Shown here: one piece after another, positions 10,034 through 21,880 of the stretch
Numbering within the stretch: position 1 is the first letter of the stretch
How the letters are laid out: every line of letters starts with the position of its first letter
From: Leptodactylus fallax
Taxonomy: Eukaryota; Chordata; Amphibia; Anura; Leptodactylidae
Reading direction: 5' to 3'
DNA: 64,000 nucleotides
Assembly: GCA_947044405.1 (NCBI GenBank)
Contig: CAMRHE010000649.1
Span: 186,001-250,000, forward strand
The notes under the pieces: generated by a model
Told to the model about the DNA's origin: nothing
Databases searched by the model: none
The model's input: only the letters and a program-made list of their open reading frames with translations
Made by a program: the position numbers and the translations under genes

Positions 10034-10777
10034 GGAATCAAATAAATAGCATTGGGCACAATAATATGTATGTTACAGCAATATTTCAAAGTGGAAATTG
10101 ATTATTTTGTAAAATCATTACAATTAAAAACATGTTATTTGTATGATCTACAGTATCTTAATATTTACTCATAAGACAACCCCTTTAAGAAAACCACATC
10201 CCTGAACACTTCTAGTGATGTCTCAAGTGACATAGACAGAGACTTTCTTAATACTAAACATCTGCATCCAAAATCTTCCACTCACAGCAGCTGTGACTAC
10301 GTCTTGAGTCCAATGGAAGTAAACAGATTATCCACATAAGAGGAAGCAGAGATGTCTGGATAATAAAATAAAATATACATGATTATACATTATAGTCAGA
10401 TGTGCCGCTGATATACCACGCTGGGCATGGATTATCCACAGTCAGACATCAGAGCATGCAGAAAGCTCAGTGTAATGCAGTGTGGATGTTATCACTGCAT
10501 TGTGTTATTAGTGCTGCATTTCTATTATATCTGTGTTATTGATCCACGTATAAGCAGAGATATTAACTAGTTTATGACTAGACCTTTCTCCAGTTTTTCT
10601 GCATATTTGCTTAAATACAAATTTGAAAGTTTGTTTGGTTATTAAAATAATTTTTGTGTCTTTTTTCCATGATTATGGCAATTTATGCTATTTTTATATT
10701 AGTAAATTTGAGTGTTATCAGAAAAAAATATTCTACATTAATTGTACACTTGAACATTGTGTGCTGACATTTTGGGT
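10034..10777. other. Non-coding DNA, no recognised elements
   Basis: AT-rich sequence without gene-like frames. I see no match to the window's repeat families. Confidence 0.35.
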
Positions 10778-11060
10778 AAGTGTGGAAAAAATTCTGCAAA
10801 GTAACAATGAAGTGATGGAAGAAAAGAGAAATGTAAATCCCATCAATATTTGGTGTGACCTTTGCCCTTTGCTTTCCATCAATTCTTCTTGGTACACTTG
10901 TAGATAGTTTTTGAAGAAACTCGGCAGGGAGGTTGTTCCCACCATCTTGTCACCTCCTTCCTGTCTACTGCTGTAGCTTCCGGAGCTGATCTCTGCGGGG
11001 GTCCAGATGTCAGACCCCCCACAGGTGAGTATTGGTGACCTATCCTGTGGATAGGTCATG
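10778..11060. mobile_element. Fragment of mariner-like element plus CCTATCC repeat
   Basis: GTGTGGAAAAAATTCTGCAA, then CCCATCAATATTTGGTGTGA, CCTTTGCCCTTTG, CATCAATTCTTCTTGGTACA and GAACTCGGCAGGGAGGTTGT match in order the family also present at 21520, 34871 and 56361. No transposase frame survives. Bases 10986-11060 are a piece of the CCTATCC-GGATAGG family. Confidence 0.65.
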
Positions 11061-11650
11061 AGTATAAAATATGCATTACCGTTTATCAATAACAGTTCAT
11101 TTAGGTTTAGAAACCCTAAGAGAAATGGTCAAGAAGCTGATGCCACATTTATACCCTTTGATCTCTGTTCAGTAAACTATGACAATATTGGCAAGACCCA
11201 GCTTTCTTTTAACATCTGGACTTCCTATGTCAGACAGCAGCTGCCTCGTACAAGTGACAATCTATCAGTCACACGGAGGGCCGTTGTAAAATCTTGGCAA
11301 TTGTAACTGTCTACAGACATAGAAGATCCGGACTACACAAAGATAATGTAATGATGTTTTCTCTGCACATACTTTAGTATCAATATGTAGTGCACGTCTT
11401 GTTATCTTCTTGTGCTATTCGGGAAGTCTGTTTTAAAATTGGTTATTGTTTTGCCAAATCTTACATTATCCTGAGCCTATAATCATGCCAAATACAATGT
11501 AGTGTACGCATAGTTATAGAGGACACTGGGTTCTACCGTATATTACTTCTAATTCTTCATGCTCCATTATCTAACCAGATGTCTACTTATGATATAACTA
11601 ATAATAACACTATTGTGATAAAACAGATGTACCAAGCTTTAACTTGACAC

Positions 11651-11830
11651 TTAAAGACGTCCTTTCACCACCTCCACCAACTCTAGAGCTTTACATCATT
11701 CAATAGTCGATGCTTCACTAATTCCAGCACAGTTGGAATTTTTTTTCTCTAGCCCCCACCGTTCCTGAGCAATCAATGCTGTTAGTTTTGGTGCCTGATG
11801 TGCTATTTAGTCTCGGTACTATCAGAAGGG
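11651..11830. mobile_element. T2/Kolobok-like MITE, left half
   Basis: It begins TTAAAGACGTCCTTTCACCA, continues CCAACTCTAGAGC and CCCCCACCGTTCCTGAGCAA, and parallels the left arms at 8166 and 63583. No right arm is visible downstream, so this copy is truncated or rearranged. Confidence 0.6.
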
Positions 11831-12329
11831 CGGTGTCAGGCAGGGGGTGTGATTCAGAGCTCCAGTAAGAGGCAGCCAGTGTCAGAGCTTAGAATCACAC
11901 CCCTTATCTGCTCCTGCTTGAAACTATTTTGCTGCTAAAGGATGTGTGTAAATCCTTTACATAGCCGACTACCCTGCCGAAACTCACATAAAGTCTACAT
12001 GATAGAAATAGCAGCAGGGAGAGGCAGGAGGTTTTACAGAGTAGAACAGTGTGGAGGGGGATAAAACATCCAAGTCATCAGGCAGAGCAGATCACCCAGC
12101 CTGGTGAAAGGGAAGAAAGTAAACTCAAGACAGTTTGCTGCGTGCAGGGGAAAAGAACTCAGACTGTTTACAAGTGTAGTGAGAAAGAAAAGCATCCACA
12201 GCAATATCAGTTTCCGTCAGCCCAGAGGATCCTTCATGGCATTTTCTCTCTGTCAAGACAGGACCAGTAGAGACCAGCAGGGATCGGGTAAGCAATGGAA
12301 CGGCGGAGGGGAAAAGAACAAAGCCTATT
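11831..12329. repeat. Repeat-derived DNA incl. second copy of the 7650 segment
   Basis: Bases 12068-12265 repeat in the same order the blocks seen at 7650-7762, for example CAGATCACCCAGCCTGGTG and GGATCCTTCATGGCATTTTC. The flanking part contains an inverted pair, GGGGGTGTGATTC and GAATCACACCCC. No protein-coding evidence is visible. Confidence 0.5.
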
Positions 12330-12594
12330 TTATTTTTTTTCCCTTTTTCCCTCTTTTTTTTTTTTTTTCCCCCCTTTTATAAAAAATAAAATTTTAAAAT
12401 AAAAATAAAAAAAATATATATATAAATATATATTTTTTTTTACTCCGCGCTCTGTGCTGGTCCGGCGCCTTGCGGTGGGGGGTTGTTTTATTTCTGTTGT
12501 TTTTGTGTTGGTGGGGTGGGGGGGGGGAAGGGGGGCTAGTTTTTTTTTTGTTTTTTTTTTTTTTCTTTTTTTTATTTTTTTTTTCTCCTTTTTG

Positions 12595-12628
<34 letters not shown>

Positions 12629-12675
12629 GGGTGTTGGGGGGGGGGGGTGGTGTAGGGGTGTGGGTGTGTTTTTTT

Positions 12676-12713
<38 letters not shown>

Positions 12714-12715
12714 TT
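12330..12715. repeat. Low-complexity block with long poly-T and poly-G runs
   Basis: It contains successive homopolymers: several T runs of 8-20 or more, a G run of about 32 near 12596-12627, and another T run of about 40 near 12670-12711. Reading frames through it give only poly-Lys, poly-Pro, poly-Gly or poly-Phe and should not be taken as proteins. Base counts in such runs are unreliable in most sequencing methods. Confidence 0.9.
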
Positions 12716-12721
12716 TTCCGT

Positions 12722-14083
12722 GTTTCCCCGAAAATAAGACACCCCCGAAAGTAAGGCATAGGAGAGGTTTCGGAGAATTGCCTAATATAAGGCATCCCCC
12801 GAAAGTAAGACGTATGTTCCCGAACAGAACATACTGTATGTGAGGCCGCGGGCCGAACCCCACAATCACTGCTATCATTATACTCCGGGATCTTTTCAGA
12901 CCCCGGAGTATAATAATCGGCGGCCCAGGGGAGGTGAGCGAACATAAAAAACTATGTGCTTACCTGTCCTACGCTTCTCCAGGCTTCGGGCCTGTTTGGT
13001 GACGTCAGCGGACGTCATTTTGCGTCGCGACGCCGGCCGGATCACGTGACGCGGCCTGGTCTAACAGTGAAGAAGGCCGGAGTAGCGCACGGGCATGCAC
13101 CGGAGCGAGGAACAGGTAAGCAACGTTGTTTTTTTATGTTTCTATCCTCCCCTGGATCTCCGATCATTATACTCTGGGGTCTGAAAAGACCCCACAGTAT
13201 AATAATTGTTCATGGGTGGTCCACTATGGGGCAAACTACTGTGTGCAGGGGCCACTATGGGGAATGATACTGTGTGCAGGGGCCACTATGGCGAATGATA
13301 CTGTGTGCAGGGGCCACATGGGGCACAGCCGGGGCAACGCAGGGGCCACGGGCATGAACTGTGTGCAGGGGCCACTATGGGACATGATACTGTGTGCAGG
13401 GGCCACTATGGGACATGATACTGTGTGCAGGGGCCACTATGGGGCATGATACTGTGTGCAGGGGCCACTATGGCGAATGATACTGTGTGCAGGGGCCACT
13501 ATGGGGCATGAGACTGTGTGCAGGGGCCACTATGGGACATGATACTGTGTGCAGGGGCCACTATGGGACATGATACTGTGTGCAGGGGCCACTATGGGAC
13601 ATGATACTGTGTGCAGGGGCCACTATGGGGAATGATACTGTGTGCAGGGGCCACTATGGGACATGATACTGTGTGCAGGGGCCACTATAGGGCATGATAC
13701 TGTGTGCAGGGAAATTAATGGTTTGGATTGTTATGATGATGTCCTAGAAGATGATGACATAACTGTCATTGAATAAATTTTACTTTCTATTCGTACCGTA
13801 AATATTGGTAAATGTACCATACTGTTAATTGTTGTACATGGAAATAATGGTACGGTAGTAAGAAATTCTTGATAGGATTCACAGTTTGTCTGGTTATGCT
13901 GGTTTGTGATGACAACTACATTACCGTACAGTACCGTATATAATAAATGTTCATTTTTTTGTTCAGCAATAAATGTGAATTCTTCTTCATTGAAAAAAAA
14001 AAAAAAGACATCCCCTGAAAATAAGACACAGCACATCTTTGGGAGCAAAAATTAATATAAGACGCTGTCTTATTTTCGGGGAA
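12722..14083. mobile_element. DNA-transposon-like element with CCCCGAAAATAAGAC inverted ends
   Basis: The left end reads TTCCCCGAAAATAAGACA and the right end is its reverse complement, GTCTTATTTTCGGGGAA. Subterminal variants (CCCCCGAAAGTAAGAC at about 12797 and CCCCTGAAAATAAGACA at about 14011) repeat the motif. The interior holds a copy of the GACCCC-AGTATAATA repeat, a 31-bp minisatellite and a short frame ending at 13773 with an acidic tail (DDVLEDDDITVIE, stop). That tail could be the end of a lost transposase. The superfamily is not determined. Confidence 0.6.
13215..13711 (+). repeat. 31-bp minisatellite, about 15 units
   Basis: The unit is CATGATACTGTGTGCAGGGG followed by CCACTATGGGA. 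Successive starts are 31 bases apart, for example 13386 and 13417. Units differ by a few bases (GGGGAATG, GGGACATG, GGCGAATG), and one unit near 13315-13350 is rearranged. It lies wholly within the element bounded at 12722 and 14083. Confidence 0.93.
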
Positions 14084-14958
14084 AAGGGGAAGCATTTTTT
14101 TGGGAAATTTGGGCGGAAAAAATGTGGTATGAAAAACTAAGAAAATAAAATTGTATAAAAATAAATTTAAAAGGTTTAAAATAAAAAAGGAGTATACCTA
14201 TTGTGTGTTTGGTTGGCTTTTTTAAGGGGGGTTGTGTTTTTAAAAAAAAATACGCTTTTTTTTGTTTTTTTTTTTTTTTTAAAAGCCCCCGCCCCATTCA
14301 ATTATATGCACTTGACGGGACCAAGCTAAAATAACAGGCACCACACATGGGCAACAGTTGAAAACCACAGACCTCACTCCACACAACACCCCACAAGGGG
14401 TGAATGGGAGGATTTACCCCATACTTGCCAACTCTCCTGGAAAGTCCGAGAAGCTCCTAAGAAAAGGGGTTACCCCCATGTACTCTCAGAAGAACTGGCA
14501 AATCTCCTTTGTACGTGGTTTGGGCACATTTCGTGCCAATGTTACATATAAAGGAGCATAGAAATGCTCAAAAGGTCATGTGAACTTACTCAGAGGGGGC
14601 AGAGTTTGGTCAAAAATTTCTACGTGACATTCATGTGCCATTCTCCATTATGTCCCTTACCAATTGTTGGCAAGTACAATTTACCCAAAGGAGTGCAAAT
14701 ATGCACATATAAGGCAACCTGGAGTTCTCTGCTGGCAGAAAAAGCTTTCTCTGCATATTTTGTGTTAAAACGGCCCTGTTGTTGGCATAGGCAGACTGTA
14801 TGAGGAGAGTCCAGGATTTGGGCTGTGCATGCACTGGATACACCACATACAGTATAATCATCCTTATAGGAAGAAGGAGCCCTTTAACAAGGTACTCCCA
14901 GCCTTGTGAAGAAAAATTGTACAATTCTTGTACTCAGTAGAAGTGTCTGCTTCTATAA
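14084..14958. other. Non-coding DNA with low-complexity start
   Basis: Bases 14100-14282 are A/T-homopolymer rich. The remainder has no gene-like frame and no match I can see to the window's other repeats. Confidence 0.35.
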
Positions 14959-15332
14959 CAGGTGCATCTCAATAAATTAGAATATCTTTGAAACGTTTAT
15001 TTCTTTCAGTAATTGAATTAAAAAGTGACCTCCTATATTTTCTAGATTCTTTACACACAGAGTGTTCTATTTCAAGTGTTTTATTTCTGTAAATGTTGAT
15101 TATGGATTACAGGTAATGAAAACCCAAATCTAAGAAAATTAGAATATTCTAAGTTCAGTTCAGTATTGTAAATTCAGTGTCACCTGCCAAGGTTTCCTAA
15201 GCCTTTAAATGGTTCCTCAGTCTGGTTCAGTAGGACACACAATCATGGAAGACGCTGATTATGGATTGTATTACTGAATTACTGACATGAATGAACGTTT
15301 CAAAGATATTCTAATTTATTGAGATGCACCTG
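14959..15332. mobile_element. Mariner-type MITE, copy 1 (CAGGTGCATCTCAATAAATT ends)
   Basis: The ends are inverted repeats: CAGGTGCATCTCAATAAATT on the left and its complement on the right at 15332. The interior matches the copies at 17993 and 43320 almost base for base (TTACACACAGAGTGTTCTAT, GATTATGGATTACAGGTAAT). It is about 374 bp with no coding frame, so it must be moved by another element's transposase. Confidence 0.88.
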
Positions 15333-15595
15333 TACATGAATAGGAGAGCCCGCACGTACTCCGTGCCCACTCTTGTAATTTATGGCACCCAGAGGCTGCT
15401 GAACATCTGGGTTGGGTGCCGTGGATAAGCTGGACAACCCCTTTAAGGCTGTGAAGATTTTTACTCATTATAAAATATACCGGACTGATAATAGAGGAGA
15501 AAGGAGGATCCCAGACACAATACTGCCCAGCTGAGCACAGTGCTTGGCTATCCCTGGCAGTACCACAGAATTGAATTGAGTCCCAGTACTCATAC

Positions 15596-16002
15596 TTAAA
15601 GGGGTTTCCCAGTCTAAACAATTGATAACCTAGCTTCAGGATAGGTCATCAATTAAAGATCAGCAGAGGTCCAACATCCAGGTCCCAGGGCGATCAGCTG
15701 TTTGAAGTGCTTCAGTACTTACCAAGCACAGCACAGTGCATCTGCACAGCTGCTGTGCTTGCTATTGCAGCTCGGTCCATTCACTTGAATGGGACTGAGC
15801 TGCGATCAGGGCATGCGGCCAATGAACACGTCGTCACATGTCATGCGAAGTGACAGTGGGTGTCCTGGGTATCAGACCCCCACAGATCTTCAATTGATGA
15901 CCAATTGATGGGGGTCCCAGTGGTTAGACCACCACCATTCAGACGTTTATCAGTGATCTGATGGATAGGTGATAAATTGTATTCTTGGGACTACCCCTTT
16001 AA
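15596..16002. mobile_element. TTAAAGGGG-ended repeat with CCTATCC-type core
   Basis: It begins TTAAAGGGGTTTCCCAGTCT and ends ACCCCTTTAA at 16002, so both ends carry TTAA and complementary AAAGGGG. The interior holds CATCAATTAAAGATCAGC, CAGCTGTTTGAAGTGC and CCATTCACTTGAATGGGACT, common to related copies in this window. The structure fits a TTAA-targeting MITE (T2/Kolobok- or piggyBac-like). Confidence 0.65.
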
Positions 16003-17992
16003 CAATGATACCATATATTTTGATCACAGTCACCTTACATATGTTTTTTATAGAGCTGGAATATATAATACCTACATGGTGTAGATTCTGCTGCAATATG
16101 TTTTTATGACTTGACTTTATAAGATTTTGGCAAATACACTGCCCCAAAGTAACAGGGATATTTCCTGTTGGGGAGTATGCTCTTCATACTGTGGACATGA
16201 TTCCAGAATTATTGGCTGCTGACATGGCTCTTACCGGCTTCAAGTCTTTCAATTTTGTTTTGATTTGTGTTTTACAGATTTCACATTCTTTTGTATTCAC
16301 TTTGGCAGAAGACAAGTAACATGAGCAAACAGAGTGTAGCATGTTCTCATCCTTACATCTCCATTCTTACTGTAATAGGGTGTCTGGTTTACACAAATAC
16401 TCCAGTTCTGTTTCTGGGGATCTGTCATGTCCTTGAATTACATGGACAACCCATTGATTTTAATGTCCACAGTATAATGTGATATTACAAGGGATTGTCT
16501 AAGCAGAAAAATCCTTTAACTCTGTATGCACACATTTGTAGCAGCCCGTTGAGAGAAAAGACAGGAGGTTGGGAGTAGTAGTCGCTGTAGTCATGGCAGG
16601 TAAGGAACTCTACTATATCCTCCGGAGCTCCTCCTAGGCTGTGCAGTGCTGAGGGAGCCTGCAAGGTGTCTGATTGTGGCAGTAGTGTTTCCCCAGGGAC
16701 ACATTTTAGCACTAGTAAGCCTTCCTAAGCCTGATGGTGGTTGAAGTGCCCATGATGGTAAGTGCAGGAAAAAGACTTGGGAGACAGTGTTTGCAAAACA
16801 CAGAAACACATGAGTTTTTACTGAAAAAGAACACAGTACTGTATATTAAAACAACTGGAGGTACAGGTCTTATAAGCTTTCCACTGGGGCTAGAGCTGAG
16901 ATTTAAGATGGTACTTCCCAGGTTGCAGTCTACTGTATGTCTCCGTTGCTGTGGCAGTCTTTCCTATCTATTAGTGTGCTGAATCCACCAAATCTACAAA
17001 TGTCTGCAATGCCCTGACAGCCTGGTTCAGATCCAAAAAGGTCTATGAGGTCCATATAACGTTACCCTCAAAGACATCTCTTGCACACAATATCCAAATG
17101 AGCAGGAATAATTCCTATCTCCTGAGCGCAGAACAACACTTTGACTGTCCTTGAGCTGACTTGTAGGCCAGCCTAACCAGGGCTCTGGTTCATTCGCCTC
17201 ACTTCTCCTCCACTCCTCCTAACTCACTCCACTACCTCCTCCTCCTAGCTGAGGAAGGACGAGACTCCCTCTATACTACTGCCTCCTTACACAGGGTAGA
17301 AGAGACTGTCTCCTCATACTATTTGAGGACGGACTCTCTGGAGGACTCTATCCACTAGAGACTCCCAACATGGGAATACCATCCGCTCCACTCTCAGCCC
17401 AAATGCTTTGCTCCCTTAAAAGCATAATGGCGAGAATGCCTTAGCAGCGCAAAACTATTTAGAAGCTGGGCCATATTCTTCCTGGGCGATTATTGTATTG
17501 TTTTGTTTCATATTGTTTTTGTATATTTCTTTTCTCTCTATATCTACTATTACACAACCCAGAAATTAAAATGTTTGCCTGACTATGCATGAACAGACGG
17601 TGTATGTATACTTTGCTCTGCCCCAATATTTTGCTATTTCTGAGCATGTATGTATCGCTATGTATTTGTTGAACAAATTAAATGTTTTATTAGAAAAAGC
17701 ATAATGGCACTGAGCTCCCCCTAGTGGTGGCCTGCAGGTAGCCAGAATTTTATCATTTACAGGGTCTAGGGAAATTATAGGATTTGAAACAATATAAAAT
17801 ACAAATTGAAAAATATATATATGCCAGCTTTATGACATAAATACATGAAAATATTTTGGGCATGTTATATTTCAAGAAGTGTGATCTTTTGTCCTCAGGG
17901 AAATAAACCTCCAACAGAGGTATCTATGAGCAGATAGATTTCTCAGTCAGCACAAATGTGCATGTTTATGGGTAAGGAGCCAGGGAAGCATA
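16003..17992. other. Non-coding DNA, partly repeat-like
   Basis: No gene is recognised. Bases 17681-17760 (TGGCACTGAGCTCCCCCTAG) look like part of an interspersed repeat, and 17200-17270 is a C/T-rich stretch. Otherwise nothing distinct is seen. Confidence 0.35.
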
Positions 17993-18368
17993 CAGGTGCA
18001 TCTCGATAAATTAGAATATCTTTGAAACATTTATTTATTTCAGTAATTAAATTAAAAAAAATTGACGTCCTATATTTTCTAGATTCTTTACACACAGAGT
18101 GTTCTATTTCAAGTGTTTTATTTCTGTAAATGTTGATTATGGATTACAGGTAATGAAAACCCAAATCTAAGAAAATTAGAATATTGTAAAAAAGTTCAGT
18201 ATTATAAATTCAGTGTCACCTTCCAAGGTTTCCTAAGCCTTTAAATGGTCCCTCAGTCTGGTTCAGTAGGACACACAATCATGGAAGACGCTGATTATGG
18301 ATTGTATTACTGAATTACTGAAATGAATGAACGTTTCAAAGATATTCTAATTTATTGAGATGCACCTG
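17993..18368. mobile_element. Mariner-type MITE, copy 2, with intact TA target sites
   Basis: It has the same ends and interior as the copies at 14959 and 43320. A TA directly precedes CAGGTGCATCTCGATAAATT and a TA follows CACCTG, as expected for Tc1/mariner insertion. The length is 376 bp. Confidence 0.92.
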
Positions 18369-18649
18369 TATCTGTCAGCTAAAGGAGTATGGACAGTTTT
18401 GAGATAGGGTACTCTCCTTATGCTTACCATGACCATATGTAACCTCAATGTTTGCCTCTAAGAAACATGGTTGTGGATGGCCTTGTAGCCAGAACAAAAA
18501 GTCCATACCAGTCACATCTGGATTAAGTTCTTAATAATTGGCTACCCAAATTTTGGTGTGTTGTCCTAGCCCAAGGCCAGGGCGATATCATCACTGTAGG
18601 GCCTCATTGTCACAGCAAGGCCACATATTTACAACAGACCCACATCATC

Positions 18650-19330
18650 ACAGCAGGACCCATTATCACAATGCTGTCACAGTACAGAGATAATACATGC
18701 AGTGATGTGACAGTACAGGGATAATAAAACACAGTAATATCACAGTACAGGGATAATAAAACACAGTGATGTCACAATACAGGGATAATAAACACAGTGA
18801 TGTCATAGTACAAAGATAATACACGCAGTGATCTCACAATACAAGGTTAATAAACACAGAGATGTCACAGTACAGGTATAATAAAGACAATGATGTAATA
18901 GTAAACACAGAGGTGTCACATGACACTAGGTTCACACCTACTCTCGGGTTTCTGTTCTTTGGGTCTGCTTGGGGACCCATGAAAAATGAAAAACCCAATC
19001 CTCTTAAAAAGTGGTTACCCGTGGAAACCCGCGGTTCCCATAGACTATAATGGGGTCTGCCAGGGTTCTGCCCAAAAAATACAGAGAGAAAAGTTCTGCT
19101 TGCAGGAATGTTCTCTCCACATTTTTTAAACACAATGGGGGATGTAATCTCCGAATGGAAACAAAGCGCTGGTGTGACCATAGCCATGGCTGGATAATGT
19201 ACACAGTACAGAGCTAATAAACAAGTACCGGGATATTAGCTACAGTGATGTCACAGCACAGGGATAATATACACAGTGATGTTATTGTACAGGGATAATG
19301 GCCACTATGACATCATAGCATAGGAAGGTC
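18650..19330 (+). repeat. 31-bp minisatellite (GGGATAATAAACACAGTGAT), array 1, interrupted
   Basis: Units of the form GGGATAATAAACACAGTGAT-GTCACAGTACA, 31 bases each and variably degraded, run from about 18650 to 18915 and again from 19195 to about 19310. The gap is a separate inserted repeat. The same unit occurs at 46440, 48170 and 53390. Each unit carries TGATGTCA, one base from the cAMP-response site TGACGTCA. Confidence 0.88.
18919..19185. mobile_element. Short inverted-ended insertion inside the minisatellite
   Basis: The segment starts CACTAGGTTCACACCTACTC and ends GCGCTGGTGTGACCATAG, whose complement CTATGGTCACACCAGCGC is similar to the start. Minisatellite units resume on both sides. 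It looks like a MITE-sized non-autonomous transposon. The family is not identified. Confidence 0.5.
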
Positions 19331-19711
19331 AAGGTGTACATTGTGACACCACAGCCATCTGAAGAAAGCAATTCTAATGCTGTCAAATGCTGGCACTATG
19401 ATGTTCCAGTAAAGTAATGGAGGCACATTCAGTTTTCTATATCCTCTTCCATCATCCATAGTCATCACTAATTGTATCCTAGGTCTCAGTGGAATTGTCC
19501 CCTTAGTAGTTGGGTCCCATAGCAGCTACTATGTCTGCTACCCTGGTAGTTACTCCCATACCTAGCCCAGCGAAGCATCTCAGTCCAACTGTACCCCAGT
19601 AGTACCACTGTTATATCTGGGTACTGCAAGTAACATCTGACATCTGCTAAATCTTTATCATAAACCTCTGCAAATTCAAGACTCATTTCAAGTGACATTC
19701 TACAGAAGTAA

Positions 19712-20655
<944 letters not shown>

Positions 20656-20656
20656 T

Positions 20657-21309
20657 ATATAATAGATAATACAGACACCCAGTGTTATAAAACCTCTGTT
20701 ATATGTGTGTGGCCAACCATTGAAACATGAACCTGTTAGGGCTGGTACAACTTTACAATATATGAGACACTTGTATATATCATTCATAAATAGCCAGATG
20801 TTTCTGTTTTGCTCTAAAGAGACCACAATTGCTGCAATTAATGGTAGAAACGTTCAGTCCATGACTACCTCATATCTCATAGGCAAGTGACTTTATCAAT
20901 GAGCTCACTCGTATAATTATTCCCCTGTATCCAAGCATTTTGTTATGATTTTATCCTTGGAAAATATTCATCTGTTATGTTACATGATGGAATGGCTGCA
21001 CTCATACTCCAGAGAAGGCTTGTACTGCAAGTTGCTGAATTTATCATCATTATTGTAGACATAGACTATGTTATTTGTATGGTTACTATAATCTAGAAGA
21101 TGGGAATCTGCTCTTTATTTTCCTTTTTGAAGTTCTTTGTAGTATCACTTGGATATAAATCAGGGGGACAGAATATAGAATAAGTGCGCTCCTCACTAAG
21201 AACCTTGCCAAATATACTATGCCTTTATTAAAATGAATGTCCACTACTTCACTTTAAGATCCAAGATTTGGGATGAGTAATTTCACCATGGGAAGCTCTG
21301 TATTACCAC
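20657..21309. other. Non-coding DNA
   Basis: No gene, structured repeat or sequence shared with other parts of the window is seen here. Confidence 0.35.
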
Positions 21310-21485
21310 TTAAAGGGAACCTATGACATTGATCATGATGTCTGATCTTCAGGCAGCATGTTATAGAGCAGGAGGAGATGAGCAGATTAATATATAGTTT
21401 TATGGGGAAAGGTTCAATGGAATTTATCATCTATTTACTGAAATTCATATTTATTCTGAGTTTAGGAGTCCAGTGGAGTGGCCCA
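21310..21485. mobile_element. TTAAAGGGAACC repeat fragment
   Basis: It starts TTAAAGGGAACCTATGACAT. The GCAGCATGTTATAGAGCAGG and AGGAGATGAGCAGATTAATA part is matched in direct orientation at 30570-30620 and inverted at 30860-30905. No right end is found. Confidence 0.5.
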
Positions 21486-21519
21486 CTGCAAAAATGCAAG
21501 GGTTAATAGTTTATTTTTG

Positions 21520-21880
21520 TTAATTACCAAAATGAAGTGAATGATTCGAAGAGAAATCTATATTCCCATCAATATTTAGTGTGACCTTTGCCCTTTGGAG
21601 GAGGAGTCCTGGAAGTGATGATATGGCCACAGAGCCCTGATCTTAACATTATCCAGTCTGTCTGGGATTGCATGAAGAGACAGAAGCATTGGAGCAAGCC
21701 TACATCCACAGAAGATCTGTGCTTAGTTCTCCAAGATGGCGGAAACAACCTCCCTGCCAAGCTCCTTCAAAAACTGTCTACAAGAGTAGTGAGAATAACT
21801 GATGTAAGGCAAAGGGCAATTGTCTATTGTCTTTGGACATCAAAAGATAGGGAGAAATGGATAGATTACTTTAACCCTTA
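21520..21880 (+). pseudogene. Mariner-like transposase 3' remnant in a deletion derivative
   Basis: CATCAATATTTAGTGTGACC and TTTGCCCTTTGGAGGAGGAG run directly into the last third of a transposase: SPDLNIIQSVWDCMKRQKHW, then [20 protein letters not shown]. The position of the catalytic glutamate reads Gln (CAG at 21654-21656). The copy at 56361 shows the same deletion joint and the same Gln, so both descend from one already deleted parent. Confidence 0.8.

Noticed and set aside
12394..12945. Long - strand frames of about 180 codons rich in Lys and Pro
   Set aside because: They are readings of poly-T and poly-G homopolymers; no family signature, and two overlapping frames look the same.
13120..13710. 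The direct array at 13215-13711 as a CRISPR-like repeat
   Set aside because: Units are contiguous without unique spacers, and the DNA is vertebrate; it is a minisatellite.
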